Shown here: piece after piece, positions 1-14,300 of the stretch
Position numbering within the stretch: the first letter of the stretch is position 1
Layout: each line of letters begins with the position of its first letter
NCBI GenBank assembly: GCA_025267735.1
Contig: CM046303.1
Coordinates: 29,550,380 to 29,614,379 of the forward strand
Direction: 5' to 3'
Source of the DNA: Mactra quadrangularis
Taxonomy: Eukaryota; Mollusca; Bivalvia; Venerida; Mactridae
Length of the DNA stretch: 64,000 nucleotides
Notes under the pieces: model-generated
Told to the model about the DNA's origin: nothing
The model's input: only the letters and a program-made list of their open reading frames with translations
Database searches by the model: none
Position numbers and translations under genes: made by a program

Positions 1-1271
1 ACCAAATATGGTGTTTTTATATGATGTTGCACCTATTAGTAAAGTTAATGTGGCTGTAAGTTTTAAAAGCATTAATACTGGAGATTAATTGTCAACCAAA
101 TATAAAATTATGTGGGCTAAATTAATAGTCTCATACAGGTAATTGAAGATGTGGCTCCAATAAACAGTAATAAATACTTTATAATAAAACAAGTTTAAAG
201 TATGAGTTAATTTGAATAGTTTGAAGGTCAGTTTAGTGCTCTCATAGGTTAATCAACTGAAAACCTGGTCTCATTCATTTTTCTCATACTGGTACTTCTA
301 GGGATGAATCAGTAATGCTTGCATATCAAAGTGCTAAAATAATAAAATAATGAATTGATATCTTTTGCATGTCTCTTACACAAATGACAATCAATCTCAA
401 CAAATATGCTATAATGACTGCTAGGACTGCTCCGAGTATCCAAGATATTCATGATCCCGACCATAAAATTGAGTACAAATACTCGTCATGCCCAAAATTG
501 TCAGATCGCGATCTATTTTTGGAGATAGTGAAAGAACATTTTTAGCTTAACTACCATTGAAAACGAGCTGCACTACTTTTGAAAATTAAATTTAATTCAA
601 AATGTTGATTTAAACACATTTAAACAACAATGTTATCTCTGAAAATGCCCATAACAGAAATGTTTGGTGTGCATGGTTTTCCATATTGTAAAAGTTTCTG
701 TAATTCTTCACAATCTTATTTTTGTTATTACATTAATTCCTGTATGCTTCTCCATTAACAAGTGATTCGTTGTTCGAATCGGGGTTCGGATCGGATTGCC
801 ACTTGCTTAACGATCCACAGCCCTAATGACTGTTGTTAAATTATCAAACTTGTAGATGATGATAATATGATTTTTTTTGGGGGGAGGGGGATTTCTCACT
901 CAGAACACTTGACAAAATAGTATACATTATTTTAAAAAATCTGTCTTTCAAATTTTCAGAAAAATTATTTGATGAAGTAGGGGCTCGGACCCAATGACCT
1001 TCCCTCACTTTACCCTGCCATATATTATATGTTTGTTATGACTTAGAGACAAAGAAATGAGATACAAGAGTTTTTTGTGGGGAAACCTGCCATATAATAT
1101 TGGTGTAGTATGAAGTGACTACCAAGAAGGGATGCAAGATGATATGACATTATGATCAGTTTCCTATTTCAAGTGGCTATTATATGGTTAATATGATGGT
1201 ACTGTTACTGTTTTGTTGTACAATGATGAAACATTGTACTTATATTACATACTTCACATTTTATTGCATGT
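1..1271. other. no gene recognised
   Basis: AT-rich sequence with no long frame, no convincing exon and no clear repeat. It is probably intron of the prominin gene, because the first visible exon starts mid-codon. Confidence 0.6.
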
Positions 1272-1453
1272 ATAGTGCAACCTCTCTTGAACAACACCTA
1301 CTGGGAGGGACTAAAAAGTGTTGCTCTAATCAGAGGTTGTTGCTCTACAGTGGTTAAACTCAATAGAAATTACGCCCAAGGGAAATATCAAAAGCTGTTG
1401 ACGTGCTGAGGAATTGTTCTGTAGAGGCCGCTCTGTAGAGGTTATTCTGTACT
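1272..1453. mobile_element. MITE family 'ACAGTATAACCTCT', copy 1
   Basis: Contains gcaacctctcttgaacaaca, gaggttgttgctctacag, gggaaatatcaaaagctgtt and tctgtagaggttattctgta. Matching copies in opposite orientation are at 40465-40640 and 57993-58177. Confidence 0.65.
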
Positions 1454-2657
1454 TGTTTACTTAAGGACAGAATAATCTTTGTTTGGAAAAATTCCTTCTT
1501 TTATGAAAGTCACAATAAATCCTTCAATATTTAAAGGAAATAAATGCAGTCTTCAACATTAATTTTCATTGCACTATCCCAAATTGTTATGTTATAGAGT
1601 AAAGAGCAAAATTATCAACTAGCCTGACTAAGCAGATTTTAGTTTAGTTTTGTTTTGTTTTGTTGTACACTCCTTTTAAGACAGACTTTGTGAGGGATGA
1701 GAGTCATTTGAAGTTGGCAACCATGGTCTCTTGATCAAAGTACTGAAAGGAGTTGACCAGTGATATAGTGTTGGTCCCTAGATCATATCTGTATAACTAA
1801 ATTCATGACTATTGGTATTACCTTAAACACAGAAAACATATATTTGTCATCCTTTGGCCTTACTTTGATATTTCAAATATTTGAATTATGTACAAAAAAT
1901 ATACTTATTTGAATACATAGGGATGTTATTTCAATACTAAAGATTATCAAATAACTTAAATAATTCATTTTAATGCATTCTTTTTATGGTTTCTTCTTTC
2001 TGTTGCATCATTCATACTTTATATGCTGTTTGCATTCATACTTTATATACTGTGCTGTATTTTTACATTTAATTCTAACAATCTAATCAATAAAAATAAA
2101 CAGGGCTTTCACAAACTCATTTTCAGTTCATTCTAAGGTCTTTTTCACATTGAGCACAATACAGTAACTGGTGATAGAACCAGACCAAAAGGTGATGCTA
2201 TCTTCCTGTTAAAAGAAAACCTGAATAACTTCAAAATTTAAATTAAAGTGAAATGCCAACTGGCTTTTTGTTTAAAAAACTGCCTAAAAATTGATTATTT
2301 ATTAAAATCATGCAAGGAAGTTGCCAGTCACTTACCAAAGTATGCACCAAATAAAGGTTAAATCTAGAGATTTAGCAGCGATACAATTGATGTATGCCAA
2401 CTTAATCAACACATAGTACATGTTTATGTATATCTATATTATCAGTACTAACATCCATTTGGTCAATGCTCAACTAGTCTATATCATTACATTATTAACA
2501 TTGTTGTTAGTCTAATTCTGCACCCTCCCAACAATATTGGTCAGTACCATGTCTTGTCATTACCAATAAAGATGTATTTCTAGTACCGGGGTATTCCTTA
2601 TTATGATATCTTTGTCAGTATGGTAGCTTTTGTATTCTGTTCTTGGCTATATGAATA
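1454..2657. other. no gene recognised
   Basis: AT-rich, with short simple runs only (gttttgttttgttttg near 1645). No exon with a phase-1 donor was found. Confidence 0.55.
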
Positions 2658-3034
2658 GATCAGTGCAAAACTAGCCTTAGTCGCCCAGCTAGCTCAGATG
2701 GTAGTACACAAGTCTACTGATTGAGGAGTCTTGGGTTCAATTCCCGGGTGGAGCATACTTTCGTGGAGCTTGGTCATGAAATTATTTCTACGGCCATTCT
2801 CCCTCCTACCAATGATTTTTAATTATGTAGGGCAGTTGTCAGTCACTGACGAAAGTATGCGCCTAGTAGTTGGTTAACAGCTAAATCCAGAGATTTAGCC
2901 TTTCCATGAGGAGTGAATAGGCTGACTGACTGCCGTTATATGACCTATACAATTTGTTGCTATGGGGTTAAACCCAACACACAAACAAACAAAACTAGTC
3001 TAAATGAAGGGATGTAGACTAGTTCCATGCTGAT
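2658..3034. mobile_element. small inverted-repeat element split by a SINE
   Basis: gatcagtgcaaaactag at the left and the complement of gtagactagttccatgctga at the right form its arms. A SINE at 2683-2991 sits between, with aaaactag on both sides. Similar arms occur at 33511-33586 (gataggccagtacaaaacca ... gcactgacctatc) and 36125-36180. Confidence 0.6.
2683..2991 (+). mobile_element. tRNA-derived SINE, family A, full length
   Basis: tRNA-like head gcccagctagctcagatggt with B box gggttcaattccc, then the family tail (gagcatactttcgtggagct, tccctcctaccaatgat, gacctatacaatttgttgct, ggttaaaccca) and CAAA repeats. Confidence 0.88.
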
Positions 3035-3300
3035 CCACTTTTATGAACCAGTTACCTGTATACACATCTGACCCATTCCAGGATACAACAATATTTGGTT
3101 CATACAGTCACAGTTCAATATGTACCCTGATAACCAATACCTCTGACACAGCTGTTGTCACCTTTCAATGGTTTATTAGAGGATATCTGTTTTGTATTAT
3201 AGCATATGTTGTATTCATATTATAAAAAAATCATTGTATGTGACCATCTATGTATCAGTAATTATATAAAACTTGTTATGTATGTTATCAATATATGTCT

Positions 3301-3650
3301 AAGGTCAAGGTCAAACAAACTGTTGCAATATTTCTGTCTATATAGGTCAAAGGTGAAGGCCATACAATTGTAAAAAACACTTTTTATCAATATAGATCAA
3401 AGGTGGAGGTCGTACAATTGTATTAACACACTTTTTATTAATATAGATCAAAGGTGAATGTCATACTATTGTATTAACACTTTTTATCAATATAGGTCAA
3501 AGGTGAAGGTCATACAAGTGTCAAACCACTTTTTATCAATATAGGTGAAAGGTAATGGTGAAACAAATGTTTAACAGTTTCTATCAATATAGGTCGAAGG
3601 TGAATGTCAAATAAAATGTTGAATTTGTATCATGTATAGGTCAAACATGA
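3301..3650. repeat. 50-bp minisatellite with DR1-like half-sites
   Basis: About seven units of 48-51 bases, starts at 3341, 3391, 3442, 3491, 3540, 3588 and 3636. Most carry a form of AGGTCAAAGGTGA; the preface at 3301 has AGGTCAAGGTCA. Regulatory meaning is unproven. Confidence 0.85.
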
Positions 3651-5289
3651 AAACCATACAAGTTAAATCGAAAACAATATATCAATAAAATTCAACTATG
3701 TAGGTCAAATGAAAACTTAAATAACTCCTCTGATTTCAATTTATAAATCTTGAATTTGGTAAATGAAAAAAAGCTACAATTTGAATTAAATCCAGATGTG
3801 TCATTTTGATGATATAAATATGCCATATACTTGTATTTATTTTGTTTCAGTCATGTTAGAATCTTTTATATCATTTGGCTATCATGGTAACCAAAAGTTT
3901 AAATCAATATTTTATTGTAATAAGACCTTCAAAACCATATAAATCTAGATTGTATTACCCTTATATTTATTCTGAAATTAACTTGAAACCATTTTGATGG
4001 TAAATTTTATTACCATAATTGTAATATCAATTTTACTCACAAAACGAGTTCACACTTAATTAAGTGTCCTTAATTGTTCATGGAACCCTGATGAAAGCTT
4101 TTATATTAGTTTTATAAGGATTTGAAATGAGAGGAATTAATTGCTGACTCATTATTTAACTGTGATACATGTATATTGTACATGGTTGATTATGTTCTAA
4201 GAAGTAAAAAATGATAATATTATTACTAAAGTCGTTATTAATGATTTGCCATCTCTGTACTGTTAAATTTTATTCAACTGTCAGTGGCACATACATTAAC
4301 CCTGCTGATATAAATACTTGATGTTTGTTTGATAAATATACAGATAGATATTTATTTATATAGATACATCAATAAGGATTGCTACTTTATGGACAGTGCG
4401 TACAGGAGTACTAAAGTGAGTATTTATATCAGAGGGATTAATGTATGCGCCAATGATAGTTCCAGAAAAGTATGCCCTGCTCGAAAATTGAACTTACAAT
4501 CTCTTAGTAGACTCTTGCTCTTCCAACTGAGCTAGTCAGGCACTATAAATTGTCATTGACTGCTGTCGTTCTTAGGATGTATGTTCTAAAACATGTGGAT
4601 TCACTGACTTAATCTTCATGGTTTTATTGATCATACAAACAGGACACACCTTTCACCTTAAACCCTTTGTTTAATGTATTCTAATTTATGTCAAGTTATT
4701 GACCACCATTTATATTGTGAATTGTTTACAAATTTCTTCTTATGTATGCGAGTGACCTCTTTGTTTAACTTGATATGAAAAATTTACCATGACATTGAAT
4801 TACAGTGTAAGATAAGAGGGAAGAGTCCTAGGCTGTGATCTGAAGATATTTATTGATAAGAATTTTATCTTGCAGTTTTAAATATTGATAAAATTAAAGG
4901 GAGGTAACCATGAATTTTTGGGAAGTAAGTTTGTGAGTTGTATGCCATATGTATTGTGCGTAAAGTTTGACCCCAATCAGACCTTCCACATTTGCATCGT
5001 ATAATCCTCTCGGCCACTGAGTAATAGTCGCCCATTGTACACTAAATTAATTCCTAAGTAATAATTACATTTGAGCTTTGATGATATACCATTAATACCA
5101 CATTCGTATTCAATGTAATGAATATTCTTGCATAAAGGTCAGATCGGGTCAAACTTTACGCACAAAAAACCTGAATGTGACCCAAACTAAAAACCTAGTG
5201 TGAAAAAAGAAAGTCTGAGAGCAAACAAAAATTTAGATCATGTTTTAATGGTATCAAGTTGTTATAATTGAAATATTTTATACTTTCAG
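3651..5289. other. no exon recognised; one MITE
   Basis: Besides the MITE at 4261-4452 nothing definite is seen. A pair tttgcag/gtaagt at about 4874-4926 bounds a stretch with stops in every frame and was not accepted as an exon. Confidence 0.55.
4261..4452. mobile_element. MITE family 'GTTAAATTTTATTCAACTG', copy a
   Basis: Left arm tgttaaattttattcaactg, cagtggcacatacattaacc, then ctgctgatataaatac; right arm gagtatttatatcagaggga and ttaatgtatgc. The right outer end is cut short. Confidence 0.75.
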
Positions 5290-5357
5290 ATGCACAAAGA
5301 TTATCAAAGGTTATACAAGATGGAGATTATCAGACATTACAAGATGATTGGAAAGAT
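5290..5357 (+). CDS. PROM1: prominin visible exon 1 (ectodomain just before TM1)
   Basis: The acceptor tactttcag precedes it and the donor gtaagt follows. The 68 bases start with the last two bases of a split codon and end in phase 0. The peptide ends QTLQDDWKD and runs straight into TM1 of the next exon, as in other prominins. Because the exon starts mid-codon, at least one more coding exon must precede it. Confidence 0.8.
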
Positions 5358-8300
5358 GTAAGTTGTTGTGTACTGTATTACCAGTAGTTTTATTGACAAT
5401 TTGTGACTACCTGTACGAAAATATGGCAAGACATCCAATAGAAAAAAACAAGATTGAATTAAAAAATGGACAATCAATGATTTCCATGTGTTTGTTTTTG
5501 TTGGTTTAACGCTGTAGCTACACATTGTATTGGTCATATAACGGCGATCAGTCTACCTACTCACTCTTCCTGGAAAGGCTAAATCTGGATTTAGCTGTTA
5601 ACCAACTACTAAGTGCATACTATTGTCAGTGACTGACAACTGCCCTACATAATTAAAAATCATTGGTGGGAGGGAGAATGGCCATAGAACAAAATTTCAT
5701 GACCAAGCTTCACAAAAGTATGCCCCAATTTCCTTGTGAAAACGGGATGAAATAGTAAGGAATTATGTTTTCCGAACACATTTTTAACAGACATCTTTTC
5801 TGAGCTGAAAACAGTCTAATTCTGTGTAGAAATATTTCTCTTTAGGAATTTCATACTTTGACCTTTTTAAGATTAACACTATATTTTTAATACTTTAGCT
5901 CCTTGATTGCAATTTTTTAATGGTTGAATTTATGGCTAAAATGACTGAATGGGATAAATTTTGTTCAATAAGGGACATTACATAGGTATATTTTCTTGAA
6001 AGGGTTGTTCCTTTTAGTTGGATTATTATAAGTCATGTATAGAGGACAACCATGCCATGTGTAGATGAAGTGCAGAACAAATGCTGGAAGTGTGAGCCCA
6101 ATAGTCACTGTTCCTAGTTACAAACAAATGTAATATATATCTATTCTGTTTTAATGATAATTTTCAGCTAATATTTCTATATGGTTATTTTCAGCTAACA
6201 TCAACATTTGGAGGTCTTGGAGCATGTATTATTATGGGACTGTTGTTTATTATATTTATGCCATTGGTTGGTATGATATACTGTTGTTGTTGTTGCTGCT
6301 GCAATAAATGTGGTGGAACTAAGGAAAGAATGGATCCTAAACATGCGTCATGTAAACGATGGGTTGTAACAATCGTATTGTTGATTTGTACCACATTAAT
6401 GTTGTAAGTATTACATTTATATAAGAGGGAACAATATTGGTAATAGCTTGATTTTTTTTCTAAAAGGAAAAGGCTTATTATCATATACAATAGGAACCAT
6501 TTGAAGGCCCTTCTGAAATGTCTTTAAAAGCATGCAGTTTTATCTAAATAAGGAGTTTACCTTATTTGTTTCTTTTCCCTATCGATGAAATTGTGATAAA
6601 AAGCCTAATGCCCAAGACCTCTTCCTCAAAAAGAAACCTGATGGAAAAGAAGCAGCAGTCATGGTTCAGATTGGCAGATAATCAATTCAAATCATGAGTA
6701 CTGGTAAAAGCTAATTGTTAGTGTAAACTTGTTAGATGAGTTGGTCGTTGTATAAAGCCTTTAGAGTCTTGAAGGATAAGATGAACAGAAAGTATTTGGT
6801 AAGAAGCATGCAATATAAAAATTGATGGTGGTTTTCATAAAGGGACCTCTTTAAATTAAACATTTGTGACTTAAAAAATGTAAAAAGTCTTTAGGTTATG
6901 TGATAACCAAGGTGGTCTTTATAGTGGAATTTACTGTACTTTCAAAACACTTTTTAGCTCGACTTTTCGAAGAAAATGAGAGCTATTGCTATCACTTGGG
7001 CGTTGGCATCGGCGTTGGCGTTGGTTTTCAGGTTAAAGTTTTTTGAAACACTTATAACTTCAACACTACCCAAGTTATTTCATTGAAAGTTGGTATACTT
7101 ATTTAGTGGGACTACTGTATAGCGGGTATTATCTGCGGGGGTTTTATTTTGGCTTTATTGGCGGAAAATGAAAATGCGCCAAATATAAACACCGCGAATA
7201 CAAATCTCCGCAGTATTAAGTCGCCGCCATATTGTTTACTAAGGGACATTACTCTTAATAAATTGTGTATTCATTAAAATGTGCATGTATCAACTCCCTA
7301 AAAATCAAAAATTATGTAGTGAATTTGGTGAGATTTATTATGTAAATGAACAAAATTTAGTATTTTGAATAACACAAAGGAATTGATTCAAGTTATGTAT
7401 GTAGCAAACGAAAATACAGACAGACAACACAGTCATTCTTACAATTAGACGACAGGTTCCATCAAAACTCGGTTACGAAACTCGACGACGCTACCGCCAT
7501 TTTGTTTACTTTAATAAACCCGTATGTCGGTCATTTCCGAATCTTCACGAGTTTAGTTCAAGCACTTATTTGATTGTCGTAAAAAACAAAGTAATCTTGA
7601 GTATTGCAATTAATTTAAGTGCTTGCTAGCAAACCGAAGACAAACTTCTCATCACCTAATTTAACAAATTGAGTAAAAAGAGCGGAGATAGTGCTTATGT
7701 AGCTTATTATTTATTGATTTTCAAAAGAAAACTATTGTCAAATTTCGTCACGTGACAACGCTTTATAATTGATTTTGTCTGTTTAAAGACTACGTGTGTT
7801 GATTATACACTGTTTGTGACTAGCTGTTAATTATTAGCGGCACCCAGGTAATATTTTTAACAAAAACATTCACATTAAATGGCGATTCTTATCACATGAT
7901 TAAACTTATCCCGTCAATGCATTGTCATAGAAATAGATAATCTGCTGTGTAAGCGTTGGTTTTTCACACGTCCGCTAAGATTATACAACTTTGGTGACAC
8001 TTAGTTAATTCAAAAATTTGAAAAGTCGCGATCGGTAGTGAACGCTTATACAGGTAAATTGACCTTTTAGTGTAAATGACAGAGTTATGTACCTTTGACC
8101 ATCTTTCACCGGGAGGTTTAAAATTGGCGCTCAGAGTAATTTCCGCCAATATTTAGCATCGCCAATACAAAACTCTCTTGTTTACGCGAAATTTTTGCCC
8201 CGCAGAAATAACCCGCTATACAGTATATTAACCATTCTGTAAAAGGGGATAACTCTGGATGAATTATTTTATGAGTTATTGCCCTTTTATACTTAAAAAA

Positions 8301-11300
8301 TTACAAAATATGAGGTTAAAGTTTTTCCTGTATAGAATATCATCAAAACTGATCAAGACATTTGACTTAAAGTTTGTATACTTATTTGTCACTACTATAT
8401 CTACATGACTGTGAAGGCACATAACTGTGGATGAATTATTTTTGGAGTAATTGCCCTTTTATTCTTAAGAAATTGCAAAATATGAGGTTAAAGTTTTATT
8501 CTGCGTAGAATATCTTCAATACTGATCAAGATATTTGACTTAAAGTTTGTGTACTTATTTGTCCATACTATATCTACCGACTATGATGGGACGTAACTGT
8601 GGATGAATTATTCTTGGAGTTATTGCCCTTTTAAACTAAAATAAAAGCAAAATGTTAAAATTGTTTCTATATGTAATATCCTTAATACTAATCAAGATAT
8701 TTGACTTTAAATTTGTGTACATAATTATCGGTACTATATCTACACAACTATGAAGGGACATTACTGTAGATGAATTATTTTTTTGAGTTAAGACCCTTTA
8801 TACTTTAACATTTATGTTTAAAATTTGTTCTAATGGGATATATTTAGAACCTATGAATATTTTTGAATGAAAGTTGGAATGCTTATTCTTCAATTCTTCA
8901 TCTATCGGACTATAAAGGGACATAACTATGGATTAATTACTTTCCGAGTTATTCCCCTTTCCCCTTTATACTTTGATTATTTCTAAGGGTTATGTTTGCT
9001 CAAATTGAATATATTTTGTCAGATGGAAAGTTAGTATACTTTTTCATCTATACTACATCTGGTCGAATACAATGGGATGTAATAATTGATGAATTATTGT
9101 TGGAGTTGTGACCCTTTTCAACTTTTTAATTTGGGAGAAAGTATTATGAAATATTTTCAATACTTATGGATATATTTAAATGATAGTTTGTATGCTTATT
9201 CATCAGTACTACATGTAGGTGACTACATAGGGACATAACTCTTGATGTTCTTTTTGAAGTAATGCCCCTTTACTTTAATTTTGAATTTTGTTCAAATTGA
9301 AATACAATGTATTTATAGTTCTTCATATAGATATTTAGATGAAAGTAGGTATGCTTATTTGTTGATACATTGTCCACTTTACCCTGATGGGACGTTACTA
9401 TGGATGAATGTTTTAGGAGTAATGCCACTTTTATATTTTACAAATATGAATTGGTAATTATTATTTGACTGAATTAAATCCTTTCAACAAATATGTCCTG
9501 TCTTGAAATTACTTTTGTTTTAAGATAAGCCTTGCCATGAACAAAACACTCGAAAAGTCGAGCGCGCTGTCTTTGGACAGCTCTTGTTTGTTGTTGTATT
9601 TGACAGAGGTGATTATATAATGATATGACTAAGGCTTTAAATAGGAGAAGATGGTGAATATGCATGGTAACAAAACCTTGACTTTGATATATGCTGATCC
9701 TTTTGTACCTGTTTTAACCCAGGTTGATAGCGCACTTGGTAGCGGGATTTGGAATCTCGTGTCCCAAAGGGGGTACGGGTTTGAATCATTACCAGGGAGG
9801 TTATACCCTTACAAGAAAATTTGAAGATTATGTCAATTTCCTCCATTGACAAGATATATGGAGAAGTTTTCCAGCCTTGTGGAAGAGTAGGTAAGTACTG
9901 GTTATAGACAAGGGTCCAGGTTAGGTGAGCTGGACGCTGTGAAATGACCTAAATTGTGTTGAAAGGTGTTAAACCCAGTAAAATAAAATGTACATGTTTT
10001 ATAATTACAGAGCTGGAGGTATTATTGTATTCCTGGGATCTGATTTACTTCAACAGTCATTAAAGAATGAAGATAACAGAGGTCTAGTCGGAAGAGTTGA
10101 TAATGGTTTAAATGATTTCCAAAGATTTGTCAACAATTCCTTAAATGTATGTTCATATTTTAATTCATTTTATACCCCAAGGAATGTAATATGATATGGT
10201 CTGAATCATCTGTCTGTCTGTCAGCAATTTTGAGTCCAGGGGTTAATTTTGTTACCAAAAGAGTTTTTCAAATTACTTGTTCAAAATCACCCCTACATTA
10301 AAATGATGTGTCACCCACATTTCAGGCTTGTAGTTCAAAGGTCAAGGCCATTCTATATAATTTAAAGCCCCTATTTTAAAACTAACAGTGTGCATGAACT
10401 GGGAGGAAAATAGACCTTTTAGCAAGAACTTTTTGATAAATAAAATTTTCACTTAATAATTATATAAATATTAAATAATTATGTTATGCTATTTATGGTA
10501 TTTCAAAGTGAAAAGTGAGATAGAATTTGGTTGTCAATTCTTAAAACAATGGTTTGATCACAATATTTTTAAGATGAAATCTTTTAGAAAAACTTAATTC
10601 CTCCAATTTATATAATTCAGCTCCTAAACGATTTTTAATCTTATATATTCAGTGATAACAAAAAATAATGAAAATAGTGTGCCCGTTTAAAAGAACCCCT
10701 CTTTATGAAGAATTTAGGCAATTTGTGAAACTTAAACTTAGAAAGCAAACTGGTTGGAAATGTTTATTGTGTCACTAGTGCTTGTTACATTATACTGACT
10801 CAGCAGTTTTAAGACAGTTTTTACGCAATCTGATTAAAACCTGATCTAAAATTTTCCGCACACCTACTCGCTAATTTAGATCTGGCTGTTTTCAAATGAG
10901 GGTCATGTTCAGGTGACCTTTTCTCATTATAATATTCATGACACTATTGTTATGATGAGTAACTTGTTAACATCGTCTATGTCACGCAATTTGAAATGAG
11001 CCGTCCAATCGCAGACTGTGAAAAATACCACTGTTAAATTAGCTTGCAAACCTTGGTCTAAAAATAGAAATTATGAAATCAAAATGTTATTTATAGTGTT
11101 TTGTCTAGATGAAAGCTAGGCATTAATTTGTTGACATAAAGGTTCTCGACATGGTCCTCCATTGAGATCTAAGAGATCCTGTACCACAATGCTCAACAGG
11201 ATATCTGTTTACGGAGATTGGTTTTCATGTCTGTTGTAAATGAGTATATCTTTGTTTATTGGCTTTAGTGGGGTTATCATACAAAATTGTGAAGCTGGCT

Positions 11301-14300
11301 AAGCATGTATAAGGAAACAGACTTTAAACCATGCTAACTTTAATTGTTACAGGGCATAGCAGCTTGTATCATTGAAACCAAAAATTGATGACATTTATTT
11401 AAAATGTCATGTTGTTATTGTGTTGTTATTTTGCACTTAGTATGAGCAAAAAGTAACTTTGACATATAAAACTGTTATAAACCATTTTAATGGATCAACA
11501 CGAAACTTGTCTAACATCCTGTAAATAAAGAATAATATAGACCTGTGGTGCTTTTCACAAAAATTCTTACGTAAGTCAGTTTCATATAATTAGCACCTCA
11601 AGTCTGACAGATTATTAGCATAACTATGATATGATATTCAAAAGGTATACACAATTCTGTAATATTTAGAATTGATGAGCCAAAAATGAGCGTATTATTA
11701 ATGTTTCTTGCTTTTGACTTACGAAGATTTTTTTGTAAGAATTTTTGTGAAACAGTGCGCTGGTTTGTGCTGACACATGGGTAAACTTGGTGATTTAATA
11801 TACTTTCTGATAAATGATACATGATATATTGTATAGCACTTAAATTAAAGGTGTCTATATTTTGCATTTTCTTAGAAATTTTAGATCTGCAGAATTTGCA
11901 CATTTGATGTATGTACCATCATTTAATACAAGTATAATACCTATTGATACTGATATGTTTGTGAGATTTATACTTTTAAACTCCAGTGATAATCCTCCCT
12001 CCACCCTGAAAATTACTCACTGTAGAGTGCTCAGTTAGTTTTGTTAAGTCTGCTACCAATCCTATGAAAAAGGGAATAAGGGTGTAGAAATGATTAATAT
12101 AATTATGTTTGTTTTTTTCTAAAAATTGCTTATTAGTTTATGTTCATTTTGTAATATATATGCATGTACCTAACGTAAGAAAGAGCTCCTTGTATCATAA
12201 TTATCATAATATTGTATAATTTTAGTCTATAGATGAAACTGTGACACAGAAAGTGATCGACAAAGGTCTAAATACAATTTTACCAGCAGTAGAAGGTAAG
12301 TTCATATTTGTTTTTATGGTGTTGTAGTTTGACCTTTACACATTTTGATGTAACTTGCAAGTCTCCTAGTAAGCCGCCCAGCTAGCTCAGTTGATAGCAC
12401 ACAAGTCTACTGATCGAGGGGTCGTGGGTTCGATTCCCAAGCAGGGCATACTTTTGTGGAGCTTGGTAATGAAATTATTTTTACAGCCATTCTCCCTCCT
12501 ACCAATGATTCTTAATTATGTAGTTGTCAGTCACTGACGAAAGTATGAGCTTAGTAGTTGGTAAACAGCTAAATCCAGAGATTTAGCCTTTCCAGGAACA
12601 GTGAGTAAGTTGATTGACCGCCATTTTATGACCTATACAATGTGCTGCTATGGCGTTAAACCCAACAAAAGCTAAACAAACAAACAGCAAGCCTCTTAGT
12701 GAAACAGTTCAATCAATTTGCAAAAAAAATTCAAAACCCTTTAAGGATTAGCAAATACCTGTATTATCAACTTGAAACATTAATTTTCTCTTTATTAGAG
12801 GTTTTAAAAATACTAATTTTAAGTCTTGTGATGCCCTTTTTTGATTGAGGGGGTTAAAACATAAAAACACAGGATTTATCGGTTAAACTTTACTTATATG
12901 AAGGGACAAAACTCTTACTCCAAATATGAGTGAATTATATCCCTTGTTGATTTTTTTATCCATAAAGAAAAGGGAAATGATTGTTATTATTGAACAAGGT
13001 TTAAATTGCCCTTGATGCATATTTGTTTACAATTTTATGCTACGCTCGGCTAACTTTGTGAATTTGTAAACTCAACTTCATTTACTACTCAATCTGATTA
13101 AAACCCGATCTAAAATTTTACGCTTGCCTACTCGCTGATTTAGATCTGGCTGTTTCAAACGAGGGGCATGTAAAGGTGACCTTTTCTCATCATAATATTC
13201 TCGGTGGAGTTGTTATGATTAGTATCTTGTTTACATAGTCTATGTCATGCAATTTGAAATGAGTGAATGAATAATACCGCTGTTAAATTAGCTCGCAAAC
13301 TTTGTTCTAAAAATAGAAATTACGAAATCAAAATGTTATTAATAGTGTTTCATCTAGATGAAAGCTACGCATTGATTGGTGGACATTAAGGCCATCTCAA
13401 CGTGACCCTCAATTGAGATCTTATAGATCCTGTACGACAAATCTCTACAGAATATATGTTTACTACTATATAACTTGCTTGTTATGTTTACAGGTGCAGC
13501 AAATAGAACAGTTGATCGTATCAAAGATGCTATAAATGCCACGCAATTATTAAATGAAGCTGAAAACTTAGGCAATGGTTAGTATATTGATTGTTTGATA
13601 TTTATTGATGCCTATTGTCTGCTTAGAGCCAAAATGGTGTGTCTTTCTCTGATCAACTCCTTTACTTATGATATTTTGACTTTAAATTGATAATATAATA
13701 TTTTTTTATAAATATAAATGTAGTCGGAGGCTTGAGTATATATATTTAGTTAGCTGGTATACTTTCATTACAAGCTATTTAGACATGTGCTTAGGTGTTT
13801 ACAACCTTTGTGACCCACTTAACATTACAAAAGTTATCACCCTTGTAGGAACGGTAGTCCAGTGGTAGGACCCCGGCTTTTAGATTGAGAGGTACTACAT
13901 TGGAAGCCCACTAGGGGCACTCCTAATTTCCTTTTGCAAGACATTTACCTACAGTTGTTCCACTCTACCCAGGTGTAAACAGGAACTGTGAGGGATCTAC
14001 TGCTTGAAGGTGATTTCAATGATCAGATCTTATTGTACAAAATTGTAAAGTTGACTTAACATATATAATTATGGAAGCTGAATTTAAATCTAACATAACT
14101 TTATTGTGGAGTTTGTTCATGAAATAATGGCTATGTAAACATCTACAGTTGTCCCCTCTGTCTACCTTGACATCAAGTAGGCCAATAGCCAGTTATTAGT
14201 TATGGTATGTCCTTAGTAGTAAATTTAAGGCTTGCGTCAAGAGATCTTGACCTATTCCAGGAGCTGTTAGTAAGGTGACTGAATACTGCAACATGACTGG

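Noticed and set aside
3043..3225. A 60-codon frame as the first prominin exon
   Set aside because: It has no signal peptide, its donor and phase do not join exon 5290, and it lies beside repeat sequence.
4875..4925. A possible exon between tttgcag-like and gtaagt sites
   Set aside because: All three frames contain stops.
6191..6490. Minus-strand frame with a Gln run
   Set aside because: It is the antisense shadow of the seven Cys codons of exon 2.
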